This document shows positions 9,861-19,700 of a stretch of DNA of 34,527 bases, piece after piece; the first letter of the stretch is position 1, and the number at the start of each line of letters is the position of its first letter. The notes under the pieces are model-generated. The model searched no databases and was not told the origin of the DNA. It was given only the letters and a program-made list of their open reading frames with translations. Source of the stretch: Flavobacteriaceae bacterium (GTDB lineage Bacteria; Bacteroidota; Bacteroidia; Flavobacteriales; Flavobacteriaceae); assembly GCA_947371275.1 (NCBI GenBank), contig CANBOV010000027.1:1-34527 (forward strand), written 5' to 3'. Made by a program: the position numbers and the translations under genes.

Positions 9861-10274
9861 TTAATGAGGTAGTTTGTTTTTTACTACACCATAAAGAAAA
9901 GTACCGAATATAGCACCAAATAAAATTAAAGCGGCACTCATGAATCCGGATCCCAGAAGTATGAAAATGGGTCCAGGACAAGCTCCTACTAAAGCCCAAC
10001 CTAATCCAAATAGTAACCCTCCTAAAAAGAGTCTAACATTACCGTCTTCTTTGTCTTGGATATAAATGGGATTCCCAGCTATGTCTTTTATTTTTTTTAT
10101 TTTAATAATTTGGAGTCCGATGACTCCAGTAACGATGGCTGTCATGATGATGCCATACATGTGGAACGATTCGAATTGGAACATTTCATAGATGCGGTAC
10201 CAGGAAATGGCTTCGGCTTTTGTTAGTACAATTCCAAAAATAAAACCTACCAACAGATATTTGAGTAAATTCAT
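9861..10274 (-). CDS. YeeE/YedE-family sulfur transport protein, small half
   Basis: A 137-residue integral membrane protein with four or so hydrophobic segments and the ACPGP motif (C99) of the sulphur-transport (YeeE/YedE) family. In full-length YeeE, conserved cysteines of such motifs relay thiosulfate through the membrane; half-size proteins encoded in pairs, as here, are known from other bacteria (PmpA/PmpB type) and are thought to move sulfur compounds. It is the second gene of a two-gene unit, three bases after the stop of its partner, so the two are surely co-transcribed. Substrate (thiosulfate, sulfide/persulfide species) cannot be decided from sequence. No rhodanese, persulfide dioxygenase or BigR-type regulator is next to it. 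Confidence 0.88.
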   Translation of the reverse strand: MNLLKYLLVGFIFGIVLTKAEAISWYRIYEMFQFESFHMYGIIMTAIVTGVIGLQIIKIKKIKDIAGNPIYIQDKEDGNVRLFLGGLLFGLGWALVGACPGPIFILLGSGFMSAALILFGAIFGTFLYGVVKNKLPH

Positions 10275-10277
10275 TGC

Positions 10278-10835
10278 TTAGAAAATTAGAGGTAAAAGGA
10301 AATGAGCCATGATGAGTCCGCCTACAAAAAAGCCAATTACGGCTTTCAAGGATGGAAGTTGCAGGTTGCTTAGTCCGGAAATGGCGTGCCCTGAAGTACA
10401 TCCACCGGCGTAGCGCGAACCGAAGCCTAAAAGAATTCCGCCGCCTATTAATATCAAAATTAATTTTGGCGATTGAAATGCTTGGTTACCAAATAGCGCA
10501 TTGGGTAGGACTTTACCGTTGGGTGCATCAATACCCATACTGGCTAGTTGCTCAATTGTTTTTGGATTAAGCGAAACATTTGAAGGATCACTCAAGAAAT
10601 GAATTGCTACATACCCGCCGATCATAGCGCCAATGACCACGACCAAGTTCCAGCGTTGTGATTTCCAGTCCCAATTAAAAAAAGGAATTCTTTTACCAAT
10701 ACCAGTCATTGCACACAAGGATCGTAGGTTTGAAGACATCCCAAAAGAATTTCCGAAATAAGTGAGTGCTAGCATTACTAATCCTATGAGAAAACCGGAT
10801 AAGGCCCAATGCCAAGTATGTGTAATATGCTCCAT
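10278..10835 (-). CDS. YeeE/YedE-family sulfur transport protein, larger half
   Basis: A 185-residue membrane protein, first gene of the YeeE/YedE pair. It has the family motif GGCTSGHAISGLS with C146, a long hydrophobic start (about 12-30), a loop of some 70 residues and C-terminal membrane helices. Together with the downstream 137-residue half it would rebuild one transporter of normal YeeE size and cysteine set. The ATG at 10833-10835 lies 14 bases after a TACTTTTG -7-like box, and the gene is divergent from the DUF4199 gene at 10931. Function in thiosulfate or related sulfur uptake is family inference. Confidence 0.9.
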   Translation of the reverse strand: MEHITHTWHWALSGFLIGLVMLALTYFGNSFGMSSNLRSLCAMTGIGKRIPFFNWDWKSQRWNLVVVIGAMIGGYVAIHFLSDPSNVSLNPKTIEQLASMGIDAPNGKVLPNALFGNQAFQSPKLILILIGGGILLGFGSRYAGGCTSGHAISGLSNLQLPSLKAVIGFFVGGLIMAHFLLPLIF

Positions 10836-10849
10836 AGCTTAATTTTTGA

Positions 10850-10857
10850 CAAAAGTA
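10850..10857 (-). promoter_or_regulatory. Candidate -7 box for the YeeE/YedE pair
   Basis: TACTTTTG on the minus strand fits TAnnTTTG and lies 14 bases before the ATG. The -33 element is not clear. Confidence 0.35.
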
Positions 10858-10930
10858 GTAATTTTACCGATTGAAAAACAGTAGGCAATCGATGAAAAAA
10901 AAGTATTTTTGGGGTAAATTTTGTTAACAA

Positions 10931-11422
10931 ATGAAAAATTATACTATTGAGATTAAATGGGCCATTCGCTTTACTATGCTGACTTTAGCATGGGCGATAG
11001 GTGAACAACTTATTGGATTACACGATATTTATATTGCGCAATATGGGTTGTATACTAATTTAATTGCGGTACCTGCTCTACTCTTTTATTTTCTTGCCTT
11101 ACAGGAGAAAAAAAAATATTTTTTTAATGGAACAATAACATGGTCTCAGGGATTTGTATGTGGGGTGATGCTTTCTTTTATAATTGCATTGATGGCTCCA
11201 ATAGCCCAATTTGTCATCTATAAGAGTATTACGCCTCATTTTTTTGAAACAATTATCGCATACAAAACCAATGCATCACTGGTTTCGCATCCCATCAGCA
11301 AATCGACCGCTGAAGGGTATTTCAACTTAAAAAGTTTTATGTTACAAAGTGCTTTTAGTGATTTGTCGACAGGGGTAATTGTCGGGGCCTTGCTATCGTT
11401 ATTCATTCGAAACAAAAAATAA
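10931..11422 (+). CDS. DUF4199 family membrane protein
   Basis: A 163-residue inner-membrane protein with four predicted hydrophobic segments (about 12-30, 38-55, 70-95, 138-158), matching the layout of the DUF4199 family common in Bacteroidota. The function of this family is unknown. It lies 40 bases upstream of the lipoprotein gene and could be part of one transcript running into kdsA. A TATTTTTG box (10904-10911) is about 20 bases before the ATG and may be its -7 element. Confidence 0.8.
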   Translation: MKNYTIEIKWAIRFTMLTLAWAIGEQLIGLHDIYIAQYGLYTNLIAVPALLFYFLALQEKKKYFFNGTITWSQGFVCGVMLSFIIALMAPIAQFVIYKSITPHFFETIIAYKTNASLVSHPISKSTAEGYFNLKSFMLQSAFSDLSTGVIVGALLSLFIRNKK

Positions 11423-11461
11423 ATTGCACGGTTATTGTAGTACGAGAAAAAAACCTGTAGT

Positions 11462-11920
11462 ATGAAAAAACTCCTTTCCCTTTTTGGTATGCTCATGATG
11501 CTTAGCCTTTTTGTTTCCTGCGTGAGTACACGCTCGACTCTAAAAAATGTGGATAATAATGCTCCTATTCCACAAGTAACGAAAGACAATACTTTTGTAT
11601 TGACGCAATACAGTAAAGATCCTAAATACGGTTATGATCCTGATTATCCTGTAAATGTATTTTACCGAAACACTAATGATGAAAACTTAAATGCCGAGCG
11701 CTTTTTGAAAGCATTAGCAGGTCCAAATGGTGAGAAAATAACATTCACAAAGTTAGAGAGTTGTTGTCCGTTCCCTACCAAAAGAAGCGATATGGGAGCT
11801 GGTTTTTTGGATGTATATGAGTTAAAATGGGAAGGTCAAAAAGAGGCAATAAAGTTATATGTAAACATCTATGAACGAGGCTACTTATTAGTACCAATAG
11901 GCTTGACCCTTAAAAAATAA
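11462..11920 (+). CDS. Putative lipoprotein preceding kdsA
   Basis: A 152-residue protein with a lipoprotein signal: a charged start (MKK), a hydrophobic stretch and LFVSC with the lipidated cysteine at residue 20. The mature part has a CC pair (ESCCPFP) and a conserved-looking DVYELKWEGQ segment. I do not recognise a domain with known function. Homologues next to kdsA in Flavobacteriaceae are, as I recall, often labelled 2-dehydro-3-deoxyphosphooctonate aldolase; nothing in this short lipoprotein resembles an aldolase and the label probably comes from the neighbouring kdsA. It would sit in the envelope. It is 69 bases ahead of kdsA on the same strand. Confidence 0.82.
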   Translation: MKKLLSLFGMLMMLSLFVSCVSTRSTLKNVDNNAPIPQVTKDNTFVLTQYSKDPKYGYDPDYPVNVFYRNTNDENLNAERFLKALAGPNGEKITFTKLESCCPFPTKRSDMGAGFLDVYELKWEGQKEAIKLYVNIYERGYLLVPIGLTLKK

Positions 11921-11989
11921 GTTAACAAATTAACTGCATCAAATAACTAAATAATTCATAACTTAGCGGTTTTTAAAATCGAAAAATTT

Positions 11990-12808
11990 ATGAATATAAA
12001 TTCCATTCCACAAATCAAGCATATTGATAGTGGAAATTTCTTTGTACTTGCTGGTCCTTGTGCTATTGAAGGCGAAGAAATGGCAATGCGCATTGCTGAA
12101 AAATTAGTATCCATTACTGATAAATTGGAAATTCCCTACGTATTTAAAGGTTCCTTTAAAAAAGCCAACCGTTCGCGTATTGATAGTTTCTCGGGGATTG
12201 GTGATGAAAAAGCCTTAAAAATACTTCGTAAAGTATCTGAAACCTTTCACATTCCAACAGTAACTGATATTCACACCAACGAAGACGCAGCGATGGCTGC
12301 TGAATATGTTGATGTGCTACAAATTCCTGCTTTTTTAGTACGCCAAACCGATTTAGTCGTAGCGGCAGCTGCTACTGGAAAAGTAGTAAATTTAAAAAAA
12401 GGACAATTTATGAGTCCGGAGAGCATGAAACATGCTGTTCAAAAAGTGTTGGATTGCCAGAATGAAAATGTAATGGTTACAGATCGTGGTACTATGTTTG
12501 GGTATCAAGACATGATTGTAGATTTTCGTGGAATCCCAACTATGCAGCACTATGCCACTACAGTTCTTGATGTAACCCATTCATTGCAACAACCCAATCA
12601 AACGGCAGGAGTAACAGGAGGTCGCCCTGATATGATCGAAACCATTGCCAAAGCAGGTATTGCAGTAGGAGTTGATGGCATTTTTATCGAAACCCATTTT
12701 GACCCAGCTCATGCTAAGAGTGATGGTGCGAACATGTTGCACTTAGATTACTTTGAAGGATTAATGACTCGATTGGTTGCCATTAGAAAAACGATAAATC
12801 AATTTTAA
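11990..12808 (+). CDS. kdsA: 3-deoxy-8-phosphooctulonate synthase (KDO-8-phosphate synthase), class II
   Basis: A 272-residue TIM-barrel enzyme that condenses phosphoenolpyruvate with arabinose 5-phosphate to KDO 8-phosphate, the first committed step to the KDO of LPS. Visible family blocks are AGPCAIE, FKGSFKKANRS, QIPAFLVRQTDL, NLKKGQFMSPE and FIETHFDPAHAKSDG. The presence of C24, H197, E234 and D245, with the 37- and 11-residue spacings seen between the last three ligands in the Aquifex enzyme, marks it as a metal-dependent class II KdsA rather than the E. coli-type class I, which has Asn in place of the Cys. Length is typical. The other KDO genes are not in the window. Confidence 0.96.
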   Translation: MNINSIPQIKHIDSGNFFVLAGPCAIEGEEMAMRIAEKLVSITDKLEIPYVFKGSFKKANRSRIDSFSGIGDEKALKILRKVSETFHIPTVTDIHTNEDAAMAAEYVDVLQIPAFLVRQTDLVVAAAATGKVVNLKKGQFMSPESMKHAVQKVLDCQNENVMVTDRGTMFGYQDMIVDFRGIPTMQHYATTVLDVTHSLQQPNQTAGVTGGRPDMIETIAKAGIAVGVDGIFIETHFDPAHAKSDGANMLHLDYFEGLMTRLVAIRKTINQF

Positions 12809-12824
12809 AATAACTCTTTACACT

Positions 12825-13673
12825 TTGAAAAAAATAATATTATTTTCGCTTTTATCCTTTGCTGGATTCACTAGTGCACTGCATGCCCAAGAAACAACAA
12901 CACCTGAAAAATATACAGCTCATAATAAAGGGAAATATTATGTGTATTGGGGTGGAAATCGTGAAAGTTTTAGTCGCTCAGATATTCACTTTACTGGGGA
13001 CAATTACGATTTCACGTTATATAATGTGTCAGCACATGACAAACCCAAAGGATGGCAAGCAGATTATCTTAATCCGGGAAGGATGACTATACCACAGACT
13101 AATTTTAGGATGGGATATTTTATTACAGACCACTATAATGTCTCTTTAGGATTAGACCATATGAAATACGTAATGTTCCAAGACCGTATTGTGGACTATA
13201 CAGGAACTTACCCAAATCAGGGTAGTTATAACGAAATTGTAGTAAATAATCCTAATCAAGTAAATTTAACCACAGATTTTCTTAAATTTGAGCACACTGA
13301 CGGTTTGAATTATATCAATACTGAGTTTTGTCGTGTAGATGATGTATCCAAATTGTTTGGTATACGCGATACAGATAAATTTCAGATTAACATCACTGAA
13401 GGAGCAGGAGGCGGTATTTTATTGCCTAAAACCAATGCTACTTTATTAGGAAAAGAGCGCCATGATGATTTTCATGTTTCAGGATATGGTGTGGCTGCCA
13501 AAGTGGGATTGAACCTAACGTTTTTTAAATATTTTTTTGTGCAAGCAGAGTTAAAGCAAGGCTATATCAATATGCCAGATATCAGGACTACAAAAGATCC
13601 TGCTGACCGAGCTTCACAGCATTTCACCTTTACCCAAAGAATTATTGTCTTTGGAGGAATTTTTAAAATTTAA
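12825..13673 (+). CDS. Putative outer-membrane beta-barrel protein
   Basis: A 282-residue protein starting with TTG at 12825; the frame from there begins with a convincing signal peptide (MKKIILFSLLSFAG...ALHAQ, residues 1-22), and there is no ATG that would keep it, so the TTG start is accepted. The mature part is rich in alternating aromatic/hydrophobic strands (for example YYVYWGG, NFRMGYFI, FFKYFFVQAELK) and ends in GGIFKI with a terminal hydrophobic residue, as in outer-membrane barrels. No named family is recognised. It follows kdsA by 16 bases and precedes the second giant T9SS protein by 31 bases, so the three may be co-transcribed. Confidence 0.78.
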   Translation: MKKIILFSLLSFAGFTSALHAQETTTPEKYTAHNKGKYYVYWGGNRESFSRSDIHFTGDNYDFTLYNVSAHDKPKGWQADYLNPGRMTIPQTNFRMGYFITDHYNVSLGLDHMKYVMFQDRIVDYTGTYPNQGSYNEIVVNNPNQVNLTTDFLKFEHTDGLNYINTEFCRVDDVSKLFGIRDTDKFQINITEGAGGGILLPKTNATLLGKERHDDFHVSGYGVAAKVGLNLTFFKYFFVQAELKQGYINMPDIRTTKDPADRASQHFTFTQRIIVFGGIFKI

Positions 13674-13704
13674 ATAATAACATAATTGACCAAAACCAAC
13701 CATT

Positions 13705-16700
13705 ATGAAAAAAATTATTTTTTTACTATTTTTAACCATCCTTTCCTTTAAAGGATATTCCCAATTTACACCTTCTTTAGAAGGATTTGAATCAACTACT
13801 GGTCCTGACATTGGAACTAACTGGACCTTAGGTACTGGAAATTGGGCTGTATTTGATAATGGAGTTGGGTTAGGTCAACGATGGGGTATTAATACTGCGT
13901 TACCGTACCAAGGACTGAATGCTGCTTATATTAACAGGGAAAACATTGGTGCTGGGAATATGTCGGAAGACTTTTTAGCTTCTCCATTAGTTTCCATTCC
14001 CGCTAACGGACAGTTGCATTTCTTTACGAGAACATTTACTTCTGGTAATCAAGGAACTATATACCAATTAAAAGTAGCTCCTTCTTCTCAAGCCCAAACC
14101 AATCCTGCAGCCTATAGCTTGGTTCAACAATGGACTGAAAATGAAATCTCTACACCATTTAACACATACACTGAAAAAGTAGTCAACTTATCTGCCTATG
14201 CAGGTCAACAAGTATATATTGCTTTTGTTATGCAATGGACTCAAACGGGTACTACATTAGGTGACCGATGGTTGGTTGATAATGTTAGCCTAGTAGTTCA
14301 ATGTGATGATCCTACTTTGGCAACTGTTGGTTCTATTAATTTAACTTCTGCTACATTATCTTGGACAGGTTCTGCTCCCCAATATGAAGTAGAAATCATA
14401 CCACAAACCGGTACTTTTACGGGGGTAGGAACAATTGTAAACACAAACAGCTTTAACGCTACTGCCACTACAACTGGTACTCCATTTGCATCAAATACAG
14501 CCTATTCCTACCGTGTTAGAGCAATTTGTTCTGGAGGCGTGAACAGTAATTGGACATTACCTGTAGACTTTACTACAACCTCTCCTGGTTTAGGATGTTC
14601 AGCTCCTATAGTTGTTACTACTTTACCTTACAGTACAACCGATAATACGGCTAATTATTCAGACAACCCCGCAATTGAAGGAACACCTGGTGCTTCTGGT
14701 TGTGGATCAACCAATCCTTATTTAGAAGGAAATGATGTAGTATATGCCTATACGGCTACTACTACTGGCGTAGTGAATGTAACTATGACCCCTACCGCAA
14801 CCTATTCTGGTATTTTTGTTTATAACGACTGTGCTAATATTGGTGTTAGTTGTATAGCTGGTGCGGCAGATTCTGGAACTACGCCAAGAATTTTTGATTT
14901 ACCGGTAACAGCAGGTACTACCTATTATTTTGTTATTTCAACATGGGCAGCACCGCAAACGACTGGATATACATTAACTCTACAAGTAGTGAACTGTCCT
15001 CCTCCAACTAACTTAAGTGTCAGTAATGCAGGGCAAACGAGTGCTGATTTATCGTGGAGTAATCCAGGAGGCGCAACAGAATGGGAAGTTGCTGTTCAAC
15101 CAGCTGGCTCACCTATTCCATCAGGCGCAGGCCAAACAACCACTACAAATACCAATTTTAATGCAAATGGATTAACACCGGCAACTGCCTATCAATATTA
15201 TGTGCGCGCAAATTGTGGAGATGGCACCTTTAGTGTATGGGCAGGCCCTTACCTATTCAATACTTCAATTTGTGATGTGGCACAACAATGTAACTACACC
15301 TTTATCGTGAGAGATTCTTTTGGTGATGGATGGAATGGTGGTACTATACAAGTACGACAAAACGGCATTGTAGTAGCTACCCTTACTGGACCGACTGTAG
15401 CGGATGGACAAAATCCAGTTTCGGTGACTGTTGCCCTGTGTGACAATACTCCTTATGATTTATATTGGGATACAGCTGGTTTCTTCCCAAATGAAATGGG
15501 TGTTACTGTAGTAAATTCTTTTGGACAAACTTTATTTGTTAAAGCACCAGGAAGTGGTACAGTAGGCACAATATTGTACGCAAGCACTGTTAACTGTTTA
15601 GTCCCTGCCTGTTTGCCACCCACTTCTTTAACTGTTACCAACATATCTGAAACGCAAGCTGATTTAGGATGGACTACTGCAGGACCTGAAACTTCATGGC
15701 AAGTTTTTGTTCAAGCAGCAGGACTTCCTGCTCCTACCGCAACTTCGATAGGATGGACTGATGCACCAACAAATCCATATACTTACGGGGGATTAACCAC
15801 TGGTACTTCTTATGATTTCTATGTTAGACCTGTTTGTTCTGTTACCAATATTGGTGATCCGAGTGAAGTTAAGAATTTCAATTCTGCACTATGTCCATTA
15901 GCAAACCAATGTACCTATAGTTTTGTAATGGTGGATGCTTTTGGTGACGGATGGAATGGTGGAACTATTCAAGTACGTCAAAATGGAATCGTTGTTGCTA
16001 CTTTAACGGGGCCAACAAATACGCAAGGACAGAATCCGGTAACGGTTTCTGTGGCAATGTGTGATAATACACCATTTGATTTATTTTGGAACAATGCTGG
16101 TTTCTTCCCTAATGAAATGGGAGTTAGCATTGTAAATTCATTCACACAAACGATATTTGTTAAAGCTCCGGGTACTGGAACTCCGGGTAGTGTAATTTAT
16201 GACGGCAATGTAAATTGTACTGTTCCTGAATGTTTACCTCCTACGGCATTAACAGCAATTAACATATCTGAAACTCAAGCTGATTTAGGCTGGACTTCAA
16301 CTGGTCCAGAAGCATCATGGCAAGTTTTTGTTCAAGCAGCAGGACTCCCTGCCCCTACAGCAACTTCAACAGGATGGATAGCGGCACCAACAAATCCATT
16401 TACTTATACAGGCTTAACTTCAGGAACTTCATATGATTTTTATGTAAGACCTGTATGTACTGATACCAATATTGGTGATTGGAGTAATGTAAAAAACTTC
16501 AACACCTCTATATGTCCATTAGCTGATCAATGTAATTATACCTTTGTTATGGTTGATTCGTTTGGTGATGGATGGAATGGTGGTACAATTCAAGTACGCC
16601 AAAACGGCATTGTATTAGCAACTTTAACTGGACCAACAGCCGCTCAAGGACAAAATCCGGTTACGGTTACCGTTCCTTTATGTCATGGCATTCCATTTGA

Positions 16701-19700
16701 TTTATTCTGGAATAATGCAGGATTTTTTCAAAATGAGATGGGATTAACAGTACAAGAAGCTTTGGCACCTCAAGAAATTATTTACACTAAACCACCGGGG
16801 ACTGGAACACCAGGAACTATATTATATACTGGAACTGGAGAATGTTTTCCTCCGACTTGTCCAAAACCTAATACAGTAACGATTACAAATATTACACAAA
16901 CGGATGCTTCAATAGGTTGGATAGAAGCGGGAAGTGCTACGCAATGGGAAATTTATTTAGTTCTTGCAGGTAGTCCGGCTCCTACTTCTACAAGCGTAGG
17001 TATTATTACAAGTTTGAATCCATACGTATATGGTGGTTTAACCTCTGCAACCATTTATGATGTTTATGTTAGAGCACTATGTTCTCCAACTGACATAAGT
17101 TTTTGGTCTAGTAAAAGAACTTTTGCTACTTTAATAGCTAATGACGAATGTGATAACGCCACAGTAACTCCTGTAAACCCTTCTACAGAATGTTTACAAA
17201 CGGCTTCAGGAAGTTTGATTGGTGCCACAGCTTCAGCAGGTGGAGCTAATTGCACGGGTACAAGTGATGATGATGTGTGGTTCCAATTTACTGCAACCAG
17301 TACACAACAATCAATATCGTTAATCAACGCCGCTGGTAGTACGACCGATTTAGTTCATGTTCTTTATAGTGGTTCTTGTGGAAGTTTAACACAAATGTAC
17401 TGTAGTGATCCTAATAATAGTGTTGCGACCGGTTTAGTTATCGGACAAACCTACTATATTCAAGTATACTCTTGGACATCTACACCAGGACAAACCTCTA
17501 CTTTTGATGTATGTATTGGAACTATTCCACCTCCTATAACTACTAATGATACCTTATATACTAATCAACAACTAGTTGAAGATGTATTTTTAAATTCAAC
17601 TTGTGCAAGTGTTACTAATATTACTTTTTCAACGGGAAGCAATTTTGGTTCAACAAATGGAATTGGATATTTTAATAAAAATGGCTCTAGTTTTCCTTTT
17701 AATGATGGTATCGTTTTAACAAGTGGAAATGCCTTAAATGCACCAGGTCCCAATACTAGTATTTTAGGTGATGGTGGTACATCCTGGCCAGGAGATACTG
17801 ATTTAGAAAACATCATATTAGCCGCGACTGGTAATCCAATGAACTCGCAAAATGCTAGTAAATTAGAATTTGATTTTATTCCTTTAACCAACAGCATCAA
17901 TTTTAACTTTGTATTTGCATCGGAAGAGTACGGTACTTTCCAATGTAGTTTTTCAGATGCTTTTGCCTTTTTATTAACGGATATTGCAGCTGGTACTACA
18001 AGCAACTTGGCTGTAATTCCAAATACAACAACACCTGTATCGGTCGTTACGATTCGTGATAATCAATACAATACAAGTTGTGATTCAGTTAATCCAGAAT
18101 ACTTTGGTGACTACTATGGCTTTGGAAGCAATTTGGACCCCCTAGGTTCGCCAACCAATTTCAATGGTACAACAATACCAATGAGTGCCACCTCCACTGT
18201 AATTCCTGGACATCAATACCATATTAAATTGGTTATTGCAGACCGTTTAGATACTATTTATGATTCGGCTGTATTTTTAGAAGGAGGTAGTTTAAATATT
18301 GGAAACATTAACTTAGGAACTGATTTCCTACAAGCCACTAATAATGCGCTATGTAATGGCGAGAACTACACTATTCAAAGTGGTTTAGATCCTGCAACCT
18401 ATACTTTTAGCTGGACCTACAATGGTAATCCTATCCTAAATGAAACAGGACCTAATTTAACGGTTACTGCAGCGGGAACCTACGGTATTTCTGCGCAGTA
18501 CATCAATACAACTTGTGCTGCCACAGACAACATTACTATTGAATATTATGATACAATTGTACCAGGCACTCCAAATAATTTAATTCAATGTAGCGATACA
18601 GGATTTGCGACATTTGATTTAAGCCAAAACAATGCAGCTTCATTAGGTACTTTAAACCCAGCAAATTATACAGTATCTTATTATGCTAGTAGTGCTGATG
18701 CCAACACACCAGCTAACGCTTTGCCAAGTTTGTACACAAATATTAGTAATCCTCAAACTATTTATGTTCGGATTCAAAACAACACTTCTGGATGTTTTAC
18801 AGTAACTTCATTCCAGTTGATTGTAACTTCCCAAGTACTTACACCAACATTTACCAACTTTACCATATGTAATGGTGATGTTGCTAATTTACCTTTAGTA
18901 TCAAATAACGGTATCTCTGGAACTTGGTCTCCAGCTTTTGACAATACACAAACCGCAACCTATACCTTTACTCCAGCTCCTAATCAATGTGCTGGAAATG
19001 GTACCATCACGGTTACTGTAACTCAAAAAACCCCTACTACTTTTAATCCAATTTCAATCTGTCTGGGTGGTGTGGTACCAACATTACCAGCGACTTCATT
19101 GGAAGGATTCACTGGTACTTGGTCTCCGTCTACAATTGACAACACTCAAGCGGCTACTTATAGTTTTACGCCTTCTGCGGGTCAATGTGCGGCAAATGGA
19201 ACCTTAATAGTAACACTTAATCCACAGAATGCAACGACATTTGCTCCTATATCCATCTGTTCGGGAGGTGCGATACCAGCATTACCATCGACTTCACTTG
19301 AAGGATACACAGGAACATGGTCACCAGCAACAATTAATAATACACAAACGGTAACGTATACCTTTACTCCAACTGCTGGTCAATGTGCGGCAACAGGAAC
19401 GTTGACAATTACGCCAACACCAAATGTAATTCCAGTATTCCCGTTAGGCACTGCCTTGACGACTTGTGCCTCTGCGGTGGCTACTCAAGTACTATTACCT
19501 ACAACATCGGATAATGGTATTACAGGTACATGGAGTCCTTCAACTTTGGATTACTTTACACCAGGTACAACAGTATATACCTTTACACCAACCGCTGGAT
19601 TATGTGCAACAAACACAACGTTAACTGCAACAATCCTTGCTAATGTAACTCCTACATTTACTCAGGTAGCATCAATATGTACTGGTGATACATTAGGAAA

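Noticed and set aside
11236..11589. 117-codon minus-strand ORF overlapping DUF4199 and lipoprotein starts
   Set aside because: Both plus-strand genes have credible starts and protein features; the minus ORF does not.
17565..18005. 146-codon minus-strand ORF inside the second giant gene
   Set aside because: It overlaps the choice-of-anchor L coding sequence, which is clearly conserved in the plus frame; the minus translation has no features.
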